From: Pelagibacteraceae bacterium AG-325-C03
Lineage (GTDB): Bacteria > Pseudomonadota > Alphaproteobacteria > Pelagibacterales > Pelagibacteraceae
DNA: 64,000 nucleotides
NCBI GenBank assembly: GCA_003283025.1
Contig: QBYC01000001.1
Location: forward strand, 77,308 to 141,307
Direction of reading: 5' to 3'
Position numbers and translations under genes: made by a program. The notes beneath the pieces were generated by a model that saw only the letters and a list, made by a program, of their open reading frames with translations, had not been told where the DNA came from and did not search any database. Shown here in pieces: positions 8,935 through 17,515 of this stretch (position 1 is its first letter; the number at the start of each line of letters is the position of its first letter).

Positions 8935-10011
8935 CTAGGTTTTTTTTGAAATTATTTTCAAAATTATAGGAACAATAAACAAAATCATTAGTAATCTAAT
9001 GATATGATGAAAAGAGACAAACTCTGGATCCAGATCAAAGAAAATTGCAATTACTGCCACTTCATAAATACCTCCGGGACAATATGAAAGAAGAAGTGTA
9101 AAAAAATTTTTATCAATTATTAGTCCAGCAATAAAAGCAGCAAAAATTCCTAAAATTACTAAAAGAAATGTTGCAACAAAACTATGAAGTGCATTTCTTC
9201 CAATTTCACCAAAAGTTTTTTCAGCAAACCTACAACCAACTGATGAACCTAAAATTAAAAGACAATAATCAATAATATTATGTGAGATTTGATAACTCGC
9301 AATATCTGTAATTTGTAAAAAACCGCTCGCTACCAAGGTCCCTGAAAGTAAAGCAGCTGGTATCTTGAACTTTTCAAATAACAAAATAAGGGTTATTGAG
9401 GATGCAATTAATATTAATAAATGTGCTAAATTTTGATTACTTAAAACTTCATCTACAACTTTTAGTTTCTCTACTTCATAAAAGCTATTAACAATAAATG
9501 GAAAAATAGTGATTATGATAATTAATCTAATAAGATGAGAAGTTGCGACCTGGCTTAAATCAGATTTTTCATCTTCAGCTAAAATCATCAAAGGACCAAG
9601 TGCACCAGGAGCAGCTGAAAATATTGAAGTTTTTCTCTCGTATTTAGAAAAAATTTGAAGATATTTTGAAACAATCAATACACTGAGAATAATATAAACT
9701 AGCATAATTATAGAGGTCCAAATCCATTGATGCATTTGAGCGAGTAAGCTCTTGTCGATATAATTCCCAATGTATAATCCCAAAACAATGAGCACCAAGG
9801 ACAAGACTAATCTTGGCATTTTGACTCTTAAACCCAATAATGCAGCTAGAGATGTAATAATCATTGGCCCTAAAAACCAAGCTAGAGGAATATTGAAATA
9901 ATCAGCTACAAGAGAACTTGGAATAGATATGATAATGACAGTTATAAATTGTAGGGAGAATATTTGTTTAAAATTTTCTTTATTAAAAGGAAGAGCTTGG
10001 TTATTCTGCAT
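8935..10011 (-). CDS. AbrB-type membrane protein (putative ammonia monooxygenase family, PF05145)
   Basis: 358 aa, around ten membrane helices with an internal duplication: LAWFLGPMIITSLAALLGL in the first half resembles PAALLSGTLVASGFLQITD in the second, and FSAAPGALGPLMILAED matches SYCPGGIYEVAVIAIFF. This repeat pattern is typical of the AbrB membrane duplication family. Older database names (ammonia monooxygenase, transcriptional regulator) are misleading; a transport role is more plausible. Its start is only 5 bases from the start of the divergent ProC-like gene. Confidence 0.75.
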   Translation of the reverse strand: MQNNQALPFNKENFKQIFSLQFITVIIISIPSSLVADYFNIPLAWFLGPMIITSLAALLGLRVKMPRLVLSLVLIVLGLYIGNYIDKSLLAQMHQWIWTSIIMLVYIILSVLIVSKYLQIFSKYERKTSIFSAAPGALGPLMILAEDEKSDLSQVATSHLIRLIIIITIFPFIVNSFYEVEKLKVVDEVLSNQNLAHLLILIASSITLILLFEKFKIPAALLSGTLVASGFLQITDIASYQISHNIIDYCLLILGSSVGCRFAEKTFGEIGRNALHSFVATFLLVILGIFAAFIAGLIIDKNFFTLLLSYCPGGIYEVAVIAIFFDLDPEFVSFHHIIRLLMILFIVPIILKIISKKT

Positions 10012-10016
10012 TATTC

Positions 10017-10781
10017 ATGATTTTAGGATTTATAGGAACAGGAAAAATTTCATCTTCAATTATTCTTGGTATTTTTAAGTCTAAATTAAAAGTTAGGAGA
10101 ATTTATATCTCTTCGAGGAATAGAAGCATAGCTAAAAAGCTAGATAAAAAATACGGTAAAATAAAAGTATTAAACAACAATCAAGACATTATTGATAAAT
10201 CTTCAGTGGTATTTTTAGGAGTTACACCAAATATAGGAAATCAAATATTACCTAAATTGACTTTTTCAAAAAATAAAAAAATCATAAGTTTAATTTCTAC
10301 AATTAAATTAGATAAATTAAAGAAAATTACTAAAAATATGAACGTGGTAAGAGCTACACCTCTCCCACCAATAGAGATTAAAAAGGGGCCTGTAATTATT
10401 TACCCACCTAAAAAGTTTGCTAAAAATATCTTTAAGCATATAGGAAAAGTGTTGGAGATAAGAAATGAAAAACTCAGTTATAAGTTTTGGTCTACAGCTT
10501 CTTTAATGGCAGCTTATTATGAAATACTTAATACAAGTTCTAATTGGCTTGCTAAAAAAGGTATTAATAAAAAACTGGCTGATACTTATGTTGCTGAATT
10601 ATTTTTAGCCCTAAGTCAGGATGCTTTAAATAAATCTTCTCAAGGTTATAAAAAACTTGTGGCAGACTCCCAGACACCAAACGGTTTAAATATGCAGGTT
10701 CTTAACGAATTGAAAAAAGGAAATTTTTTTTCAAAGTTTAGTAAAGCTCTTGAAAATGTAAACAAAAGAGTAAGTAACTAA
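10017..10781 (+). CDS. Pyrroline-5-carboxylate reductase-like protein (ProC family)
   Basis: 254 aa, about 15-20 shorter than typical ProC. It has an N-terminal dinucleotide-binding motif (GFIGTGKISSSII), a second strand with ISSRNRS consistent with NADP binding, and a C-terminal helical dimerisation domain containing LADTYVAELFLALSQDAL and DSQTPNGLNMQVL. ProC makes proline from pyrroline-5-carboxylate; paralogues reduce other cyclic imines. The typical ProC stretch around the substrate (MPNTP) is here RATPLPPIEIKKGP, so a related imine reductase is possible. It is divergent from the AbrB gene with almost no room for a promoter. Confidence 0.7.
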   Translation: MILGFIGTGKISSSIILGIFKSKLKVRRIYISSRNRSIAKKLDKKYGKIKVLNNNQDIIDKSSVVFLGVTPNIGNQILPKLTFSKNKKIISLISTIKLDKLKKITKNMNVVRATPLPPIEIKKGPVIIYPPKKFAKNIFKHIGKVLEIRNEKLSYKFWSTASLMAAYYEILNTSSNWLAKKGINKKLADTYVAELFLALSQDALNKSSQGYKKLVADSQTPNGLNMQVLNELKKGNFFSKFSKALENVNKRVSN

Positions 10782-10861
10782 AATTAAGCGCTCAAAACAT
10801 TTTAAAAAATAGAAAAGTTGTCCTAGTGTATAGAATTTAGAAATCTGATAAATTAATTAAA

Positions 10862-11197
10862 ATGTTTATTATATTTAAAACTTTACTAGCGGGTTTAATC
10901 ATTGCTTTTTCTTCTTGGTTTGCAGGCCAGCATCCAAGAATAGCGGGCTTTATTATAGCTTTACCCATGACATCTTTAATAGCTATTGCATTTGTATATT
11001 TTGAACATAACAGTGTAGAAAAGACTATTTTGTTTGCAAAAAGCATTTTAATTGCTGTTCCTATAAGTTATTTATTTTTTCTTCCTTTCTTTTTTGCAAA
11101 ACAATTCAGTATGAATATTTGGATGATTTACGGCTCTGGAATTCTTTTACTTACTGTAGGCTATTTTATACATCGATATATTGTTAATTTTTTATAA
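10862..11197 (+). CDS. Small membrane protein, DUF3147-like
   Basis: 111 aa with four hydrophobic segments covering most of the chain. The FSSWFAGQHPRIAGFIIALPMTSLIAIAF stretch resembles DUF3147 inner-membrane proteins, whose function is not known. The stop overlaps the start of the next gene (TAATG at 11195-11199), so the two are probably translated together. Confidence 0.55.
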   Translation: MFIIFKTLLAGLIIAFSSWFAGQHPRIAGFIIALPMTSLIAIAFVYFEHNSVEKTILFAKSILIAVPISYLFFLPFFFAKQFSMNIWMIYGSGILLLTVGYFIHRYIVNFL

Positions 11198-11634
11198 TGA
11201 GTTCAGAAACTTTTCATTGGAGCTGTAAGCATACTTGGTCAAGAAGTGCTAAAAATACTGCTTGGTGTTTATTAGGTTGTTCGATTGGAGATTTTGGAAC
11301 TATTTTATTTTTTCAATTAACTCGAATCCCTTTTCCTGTTTTAGCAATAATGACTTTAGCTATAATTAATGGAATTATAACAAGCATCATTTTAGAAACC
11401 ATCATATTGCTGAGACAAAAATTTACTTTTAAAGATGCATTTAAAACTGCCGTTGGCATGAGTTTAATTTCTATGATTAGCATGGAAGCTGCAATGAATT
11501 TAACAGACTATCTTTTAACTGGAGGAGCTATGTTAACGTGGTGGGTTGTGCCTATTATGCTAGTGGTAGGGTTTGTTACTCCATGGCCATATAATTACTG
11601 GAGACTAAAAAAGTTTAACGAGGCTTGTCACTAA
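11197..11634 (+). CDS. DUF4396 domain membrane protein
   Basis: 145 aa with four hydrophobic segments. Recognisable DUF4396 features are the N-terminal WSRSAKNTAWCLLGCSIGDFGT, the central SLISMISMEAAMNLTDY and the C-terminal WWVVPIMLVVGFVTPWPYNYW. The family is often found near copper or heavy-metal genes, but no function is established. It starts within the stop of the preceding membrane gene and ends one base before the convergent tesA. Confidence 0.75.
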   Translation: MSSETFHWSCKHTWSRSAKNTAWCLLGCSIGDFGTILFFQLTRIPFPVLAIMTLAIINGIITSIILETIILLRQKFTFKDAFKTAVGMSLISMISMEAAMNLTDYLLTGGAMLTWWVVPIMLVVGFVTPWPYNYWRLKKFNEACH

Positions 11635-12243
11635 TTATTTTATTTTTAGTATAGTTTCTTTAATAGTTTTACTAACTACCAAAGTTCCTTCATAATTTGG
11701 ATGCATCCCATCATTTTGATTTAATTTAGGATTAAGAGCTACACCATCTAATAGAAAAGGAATTAAAGTTAGTTCATATTTTTTTGCAAGATTAATATAA
11801 ATCTTATCAAAATTTTTTTTAAAATTATTACCATGAGTGGTTGGTGCATACATTCCAGCTAAAACTACTTTTATATTTTTGGCTTTAGCAGCAAGAATTA
11901 TTTTTTCCAAATTTTTTTCAGTTTCACTAGGATTAATACCTCGTAACATATCATTAGCTCCAAGGCCTAAAATCATTAAATCAATGTTAGGCTCTGATAA
12001 GGTCCAGTCAACTCTATTAAGGCCGCCAGAAGAAGTACTTCCAGAAACACTTCCGCTAATAACTTTAATATTGTAACCAGATTTTTTTAAATCATTTTCT
12101 AAAACTACTGATAAGTGTTGATCATTTGGTAATCCGTATCCAGCCATCAAACTATCGCCGAATAAAAGAACTTTATCAATGGCGTAAGCCTTAATGCTTA
12201 CTAGACAGAGAACAATAATTTTAATAATAAAATATCTAATCAT
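11635..12243 (-). CDS. tesA: Arylesterase / lysophospholipase L1-like SGNH hydrolase (TesA)
   Basis: 202 aa with a signal peptide (IIKIIVLCLVSIKAYA). The SGNH blocks are complete: FGDSL with nucleophile S31, the block II Gly in GSVSGST, GLGANDMLRG with the catalytic Asn, and DGMHPNYEG with the Asp-His pair. E. coli TesA is a periplasmic acyl-CoA thioesterase, protease I and lysophospholipase. As in E. coli it lies head to head with ybbA; here the two start codons overlap (CATG). Confidence 0.88.
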   Translation of the reverse strand: MIRYFIIKIIVLCLVSIKAYAIDKVLLFGDSLMAGYGLPNDQHLSVVLENDLKKSGYNIKVISGSVSGSTSSGGLNRVDWTLSEPNIDLMILGLGANDMLRGINPSETEKNLEKIILAAKAKNIKVVLAGMYAPTTHGNNFKKNFDKIYINLAKKYELTLIPFLLDGVALNPKLNQNDGMHPNYEGTLVVSKTIKETILKIK

Positions 12244-12907
12244 GAGCGAACTTCTAAAGTTAAATCAAGTTAATCTTACATACCAAACTGGCATAGATAA
12301 TATCAAGGTTTTAAAAGATATTGATTTAAAAACAATGAAAAAAGAGACCATTTCTTTTGTAGGAGAAAGTGGGTCAGGAAAAACAAGTTTAATTATGCTC
12401 ATTGCAGGACTTGAGAAAGTAACATCGGGTCAAATTTTTTTTCGAAATCAAGACATTACAAGATTAAGTGAAGACGAAGTTTCAAAAATAAGAAGAAAAA
12501 ATATTGGAATTATTTTTCAATCCTTTTATTTAATTCCAAATTATACAGCAGTTGAAAACGTTGCTTTAACTCTTGAATTAAATAAGTTTAAAGATCCTCA
12601 AAATGAGGCCAAAGAATTATTAGAAAGATTTGGTTTAAAACATCGATTGAATAATTTACCTAGCCAGTTATCTGGCGGGGAACAACAACGTGTTGCTATT
12701 GCCAGAGCGATTGCTACGAAACCAGAATTAATTTTAGCAGATGAACCAACAGGTAATTTAGATAGTGAAAATTCTGCAATGATTTCAGAGATATTATTTA
12801 ATTATGTTAAAGAAGAAGGATCTTCACTTATCTTGGTAACGCACGATGAAAAATTAGCTGATAAAGCCCAGAGAAAAATAGAAATAAAAGATGGAAAAAT
12901 TGATTAA
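12242..12907 (+). CDS. ybbA: ABC transporter ATP-binding protein YbbA
   Basis: 221 aa from the ATG at 12242 ([11 protein letters not shown]), which is preferred over an upstream in-frame ATG inside tesA because it matches the family start. Walker A is GESGSGKTS, the signature [15 protein letters not shown], and Walker [15 protein letters not shown], the LolD/MacB-type. It pairs with the large permease encoded directly downstream (17-base overlap). The substrate of YbbA-YbbP is unknown; the link to a lipase-like TesA suggests lipid or lipoprotein handling. Confidence 0.9.
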   Translation: MSELLKLNQVNLTYQTGIDNIKVLKDIDLKTMKKETISFVGESGSGKTSLIMLIAGLEKVTSGQIFFRNQDITRLSEDEVSKIRRKNIGIIFQSFYLIPNYTAVENVALTLELNKFKDPQNEAKELLERFGLKHRLNNLPSQLSGGEQQRVAIARAIATKPELILADEPTGNLDSENSAMISEILFNYVKEEGSSLILVTHDEKLADKAQRKIEIKDGKID

Positions 12908-15425
12908 ATTAAACGTATTAGGTTTAGTCATTAAATATGCATTTAAAGATTTAAGTAGAAATTTTAAAAAAATTTTTAGCATCATAGTTACACTGTTTAT
13001 AAGTTTATTTATTTTAAGTTCAATTCTAACCCTTGAAGATAGTTTAAAAAAAGAACTTAATGATAATGCCAAAGCACTTTTGGGAGGTGACCTTGAAATT
13101 GATTATAACAGATCTCAAGGAAATTTAGATCTTGTTAATAGAGTAAAAGATATAGCTACTCTTTCTCAGATGGTTGAATTTAGTACAATGATTTCAACTC
13201 TAGACCGCCCAAATAATCAGTCTTTATTTACAAGAATTAAAACTATAGATGAACAATATCCACTATATGGTTCCGTTACTTATGAACCCGAAGATGCATT
13301 TAATCGTATTCATCAAGAAGATAATACTATTTTAGTTAATGAAAACATTTTTAAATCTTTAAAGCTTAGAGTAGATGAAAAAATCAAAGTCCAAGATCAG
13401 GTTTTTACTGTTGCGGGTATGGTTAAGACTGTTCCTGATGTAAGTGGATTTGTCGCCTTTGGAGAATTTGCTTTAACCGGAAAACAAACATTAGATTTAA
13501 TTAAATTAAATATTGGAAGTTTTTTAAATTATGAATACAAGGTTCGATTTAATGATGGTGATGATATAGAAACCCTAAGAAAAAAAATTCAAGATATTTT
13601 TAAAGATGACCAAAAAGTTATTTTGAGATATCCAGAAAACTCAGCAAGCGGAATTAAAAGAATAATCAATAATTTTTCTCAGTTTTTATCACTAGTCTCA
13701 ATTAGTGCTATGCTGATTGCAGGAATAGGAATAGCTAATACTCTGCTTTCATTTATTAATCAAAACAATATGTCCATTTCAGTCAGAAAAGCTGTGGGGT
13801 TTTTTTCAGGAGATATAAAAATCATTTATTATCTTCAACTTCTTATTCTTCTAACAACAATAACCATTGCATCATTTGCTTTAAGTTTTTTATTTGTACC
13901 TATTGCAAATATTTATATTTCAAAAGGTTTAGGTTTAAGTATTCAACCGTTATTTTCAGTCATTAATCTTTTCAAGGTTTTTACGGTTGGTTTATTGGTT
14001 TTAATCATTTTTTCTATACCGACTATTAATGCAATTGATCGAGTCAAGGCATCAAATTTGTTTAGGAATGTTTTTCAAAATTTACAATTTTACTATTCTA
14101 AGAAATCTATTCTATTCAGCATTATTTTATTGTGCTTATTAATAATTTTATTTACAATTAAATCAGCTAATCCAAGTTATAGCTTGATTTACTTTGGTAG
14201 CTTTTTTACTTGTCTATTAGTTTTTTTCTTACTTTCAAGAACAATAATTTTTTTACTCAAAAAACTAAAAGTTAATTCAAATATCCCGTTTAAAGTGTCT
14301 ATTAAAAATATCACCCAAACCAAAAGCATTACACCCATAACTATTATGTCTCTTGGGTTGGGAGTAACTTTATTGCTTACACTTGCCATGGTGGGTACTA
14401 ATTTTAAAAGAGAAATAGGTAAGTCTATTCCTGAAATTGCACCTGATTATTTTTTTGTTGGTATTCAACAAAATGAAAAAGAAGCTTTTGTTCAAAAAGT
14501 TTTGGGTATGGAAAAAGATATAAACTTAGAAGTGGTTCCTATAATTACATCTGGAGTTTCTAAAATAAATGGCAAAGATCCAAAAACTTTTATTAAACCA
14601 AGCAATGATAGCTATTGGGTAATAAGAAGTGAGAGAAGATCATCTTGGTCAGATATTGCACCTAAGGATAATCCTATTATCGAAGGAAACTGGTGGGATC
14701 TTATGAGACCCAACCAATTGCAAATTTCACTAGATGCAAAAGTTGCTAGAGATTTTGGAATTAAAATTGGAGATATTTTTACTTTAAATATCTATGGAAA
14801 AGAAATCGATGGAGAAGTAATTAATTTTAGAGATGTTGACTATAGAGATTTAAGTATCAATTTTGCCATGTTGTTTAATCCTCAATTTGCAAAAAATATT
14901 CCACATGAATATCTAGCAACTGCAAAGTTTAAAGATGTCAATCAATTTAATGAAATTAACATGATAGATAGTTTCCCAAGTATATCTATCATCAAAATTG
15001 CAGATTATTTAACAAAAGTAACCGCAATCCTTAATCAGGTCTTTGTAGCGGTAACATTAATTTCCGCAATTACGATCATTATTGGCTTAATTGTAATATC
15101 AAGCGCAATAATAGTTCAAGGTAAAATCAAAGAGTTTCAAAATTTAGTTTTTAAAATTTTAGGATTTTCTAAGAAAGAAATTATTTATTCATCCATAATA
15201 GAATTTTTAATTATGTTTATGTCAGTGATTTCAATTGCAATGTTATTTGCTGCTATAGGTTCTTATTTTATTATTGAAAATATATTTGAGCTGAATTGGC
15301 TTTTTGATTTTAAATCTTTAATTTTATTAGGGTTTATTATTGGTTTAATAACTTTATTTTTAATTATCACAACTAATCTTAAGTTTCTAAGTCCAAAAGT
15401 TTATCCTTTAATAAGAAACCAATAA
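12891..15425 (+). CDS. ybbP: ABC transporter permease YbbP (FtsX/MacB-type, large)
   Basis: 844 aa, the usual length for YbbP. One N-terminal helix is followed by a periplasmic domain (about residues 40-240), three helices around 265-390 with FtsX character, further helices, a second large periplasmic domain (about 500-700) and three final helices. The double FtsX-like arrangement is typical of YbbP/LolC-related exporters. It starts 17 bases before the ybbA stop, so expression is coupled. Confidence 0.88.
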   Translation: MEKLIKLNVLGLVIKYAFKDLSRNFKKIFSIIVTLFISLFILSSILTLEDSLKKELNDNAKALLGGDLEIDYNRSQGNLDLVNRVKDIATLSQMVEFSTMISTLDRPNNQSLFTRIKTIDEQYPLYGSVTYEPEDAFNRIHQEDNTILVNENIFKSLKLRVDEKIKVQDQVFTVAGMVKTVPDVSGFVAFGEFALTGKQTLDLIKLNIGSFLNYEYKVRFNDGDDIETLRKKIQDIFKDDQKVILRYPENSASGIKRIINNFSQFLSLVSISAMLIAGIGIANTLLSFINQNNMSISVRKAVGFFSGDIKIIYYLQLLILLTTITIASFALSFLFVPIANIYISKGLGLSIQPLFSVINLFKVFTVGLLVLIIFSIPTINAIDRVKASNLFRNVFQNLQFYYSKKSILFSIILLCLLIILFTIKSANPSYSLIYFGSFFTCLLVFFLLSRTIIFLLKKLKVNSNIPFKVSIKNITQTKSITPITIMSLGLGVTLLLTLAMVGTNFKREIGKSIPEIAPDYFFVGIQQNEKEAFVQKVLGMEKDINLEVVPIITSGVSKINGKDPKTFIKPSNDSYWVIRSERRSSWSDIAPKDNPIIEGNWWDLMRPNQLQISLDAKVARDFGIKIGDIFTLNIYGKEIDGEVINFRDVDYRDLSINFAMLFNPQFAKNIPHEYLATAKFKDVNQFNEINMIDSFPSISIIKIADYLTKVTAILNQVFVAVTLISAITIIIGLIVISSAIIVQGKIKEFQNLVFKILGFSKKEIIYSSIIEFLIMFMSVISIAMLFAAIGSYFIIENIFELNWLFDFKSLILLGFIIGLITLFLIITTNLKFLSPKVYPLIRNQ

Positions 15426-15434
15426 TCAATATTA

Positions 15435-15965
15435 TTAAAAAATTTTCTTTAAAATTCTATCTTTAAAAATAAGATGATGAACAATAACAGCTAAGATGTG
15501 TAAGGTTACTAGTGTGATAAGAAGGTAATTGGCGTAAATATGAACTTCATAATAAGCTTCCGCTAAAACAAAGTTATCTTTTTCAAAACCATATTTAAAA
15601 AATATAAAATTAAGTATTTCTCCCATGTAAAGTTTTTTAAGAATTCCAGAAATGGTGATAATAAAAATACTAAGATAGAGTAAAAAATGGTTTGCTTTTC
15701 CAATAAAAACTTGTCCTTTAAAATAATTTTTTGTACCAGATGGACTCGGGTTAAAAAATTTCCAGATTAGTCTAAATAAAGTTATATAGAATATAGTAAT
15801 ACCTACAAGGATATGGATGTTTTCAAGATCAATTCTTTTATCAGAGAATTCAAGGCCTACTAAATAAAATCCAAAAGGAACCTGTGCTATTAAAACAATA
15901 AATGTTACCCAGTGGAACAATTTGGCTAATAGACCGTACTCACTTTGACTGTTAATTATTTTCAT
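15435..15965 (-). CDS. Cytochrome b561
   Basis: 176 aa, four membrane helices and conserved histidines in AKLFHWVTFIVLIAQ, LENIHILVGITIFYI, VHIYANYLLITLVTLHILAVIVHHLIF. This matches the bacterial b561 family: a di-heme inner-membrane protein that oxidises quinol or passes electrons to periplasmic acceptors. It is divergent, only 18 bases from a DUF411 gene that is followed by cytochrome c', so the three genes form a small redox cluster. Confidence 0.85.
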   Translation of the reverse strand: MKIINSQSEYGLLAKLFHWVTFIVLIAQVPFGFYLVGLEFSDKRIDLENIHILVGITIFYITLFRLIWKFFNPSPSGTKNYFKGQVFIGKANHFLLYLSIFIITISGILKKLYMGEILNFIFFKYGFEKDNFVLAEAYYEVHIYANYLLITLVTLHILAVIVHHLIFKDRILKKIF

Positions 15966-15983
15966 AATTAATTATATTAGTAT

Positions 15984-16466
15984 ATGAAACTCAAAAAAAA
16001 TTTATTAAAACTAACAGTTCCAATAGTATTAATACTCACTTTTTTTTACATTTTAAATTTTGTCACAGATAAAAAAAATGCTTTGGCAAATATTAACAAC
16101 AAACAAATTGTCGAAGTTTTTAAAACTCCTTCGTGTGGATGTTGTTATGGTTATGTTTTATTTTTAGAAGAAGAAAAATTCGAGGTAAAACAAACAGATA
16201 TGAGAAGCCTTCATACAATAAAACAAAAATATAATATACCGGTAGAAATGCAGTCTTGTCATACTACAATTATGGGTAAGTACTTTATAGAAGGTCACGT
16301 ACCCTTTGAAGCGGTAAATAAATTACTAAAAGAGCAACCCGATATTGACGGTATAGCTTTGCCTGGAATGCCGATCGGTACACCGGGCATGCCAGGTGAT
16401 AAAGATGAACCCTATGTTATTTATCAACTTAAAGATGGGAAATCCTCAGTATTCATGACAATATAA
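15984..16466 (+). CDS. DUF411 metal-binding protein
   Basis: 160 aa with an N-terminal hydrophobic signal or anchor (VPIVLILTFFYILNFV). The cysteine cluster PSCGCCYGY (C51, C53, C54) and later QSCHTT are characteristic of DUF411, as is the C-terminal GMPIGTPGMPG. DUF411 proteins are associated with copper binding or delivery in the periplasm. The next gene, cytochrome c', begins 5 bases after the stop. Confidence 0.85.
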   Translation: MKLKKNLLKLTVPIVLILTFFYILNFVTDKKNALANINNKQIVEVFKTPSCGCCYGYVLFLEEEKFEVKQTDMRSLHTIKQKYNIPVEMQSCHTTIMGKYFIEGHVPFEAVNKLLKEQPDIDGIALPGMPIGTPGMPGDKDEPYVIYQLKDGKSSVFMTI

Positions 16467-16471
16467 ATTTA

Positions 16472-16921
16472 ATGATACAAAAGATAAAAATAATTAAAAC
16501 TTTTATTATTATCTTATCCTTAACCTTTTCTTTTTCTGCTAGTGCACAAACTGTAGAAGAAATTATTAAAGGTAGAAAAGCGATGTTTAGTGAAAATTAT
16601 CAAAATGGTAAAAAAATATCCATTTTGCTTAAATCAAATAAGATAGAAGAGGCTAAACCTTTAATGAAAAAAATTTCAGATAACTATATAAAATTATTAG
16701 ATTATTTTCCTGAAAATACAAAAGAGGGTTTTAAAACAGAAGCTCTTCCAAGTATTTGGGAAAATAAAGACGAGTTTAATGCCTTAATGCAAAAAGCTTC
16801 AGATGATATGATTAAATTAGCTAAGGCTATTGATACCGCAGACGATCTAAGAGCATTACAGAAAGAATTAATGTGGGGTAACTGCTCTTCTTGCCATAAT
16901 AGGTTTAGAGCCCCTCACTAA
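16472..16921 (+). CDS. Cytochrome c prime family protein
   Basis: 149 aa with a signal peptide (IIILSLTFSFSASA). The body is helical, as expected for a four-helix bundle, and the only heme motif CSSCH (C138, C141, H142) sits at the very C-terminus, the hallmark of cytochrome c'. These periplasmic hemoproteins bind NO, CO or O2, or act in electron transfer. The stop is immediately followed by the next ATG (TAAATG). Confidence 0.87.
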   Translation: MIQKIKIIKTFIIILSLTFSFSASAQTVEEIIKGRKAMFSENYQNGKKISILLKSNKIEEAKPLMKKISDNYIKLLDYFPENTKEGFKTEALPSIWENKDEFNALMQKASDDMIKLAKAIDTADDLRALQKELMWGNCSSCHNRFRAPH

Positions 16922-17512
16922 ATGCTTTCTCATATAATTTCTTTGCTACTTTTTGGAGTAGCAACTTCTTTTTCACCTGGTCCAAACAATATTATGACTG
17001 CTTACACAATGTTTAATTTTGGCTTTAAAAAAACTATACCCACCATATTAGGGGTTATTACGGGTTGGACTGTTTTAATTATTGTATTGCAGTTAGGTTC
17101 TTCAGCAGTTTTTCAAAAAATTGATAATTTGCAAAATATTATAAAAATATTTGGATCTTTTTTTTTAATTTATATGGCGTATAAAATTTCATTTGTAAAA
17201 GACAAGTCAGAAAAAACTAGCCCAAAACCAATAACTTTTATTAATACATTCTTTTTCCAATTTATTAATCCAAAAGGAATAATCATCGCATTAGTTGGAA
17301 TTTCTACATTTATAGATGTTCAAAATAACTTTTTTAGAGACACAATTATTTTCACAATCGTTTTTTTCTTAATGGCAGCAAGCAGTCAAGCTGCATGGTG
17401 TTTAACAGGAAAATACATGAGAAAATTCGCCACAACCGATCGTTTTATCCAAAATTTTAATTACTCTATGTCTTTTTTACTTATCGTTTGTGTTATTTTG
17501 TTCTATGTATAG
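16922..17512 (+). CDS. LysE/RhtB family exporter
   Basis: 196 aa, five to six membrane helices, with the family start FGVATSFSPGPNNIMTAYT and the conserved FFFQFINPKGIIIAL in the middle. Members export amino acids or related small metabolites. It follows the cytochrome c' gene directly and precedes acnA by 3 bases, which says little about the substrate in such a packed genome. Confidence 0.85.
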   Translation: MLSHIISLLLFGVATSFSPGPNNIMTAYTMFNFGFKKTIPTILGVITGWTVLIIVLQLGSSAVFQKIDNLQNIIKIFGSFFLIYMAYKISFVKDKSEKTSPKPITFINTFFFQFINPKGIIIALVGISTFIDVQNNFFRDTIIFTIVFFLMAASSQAAWCLTGKYMRKFATTDRFIQNFNYSMSFLLIVCVILFYV

Positions 17513-17515
17513 CCC

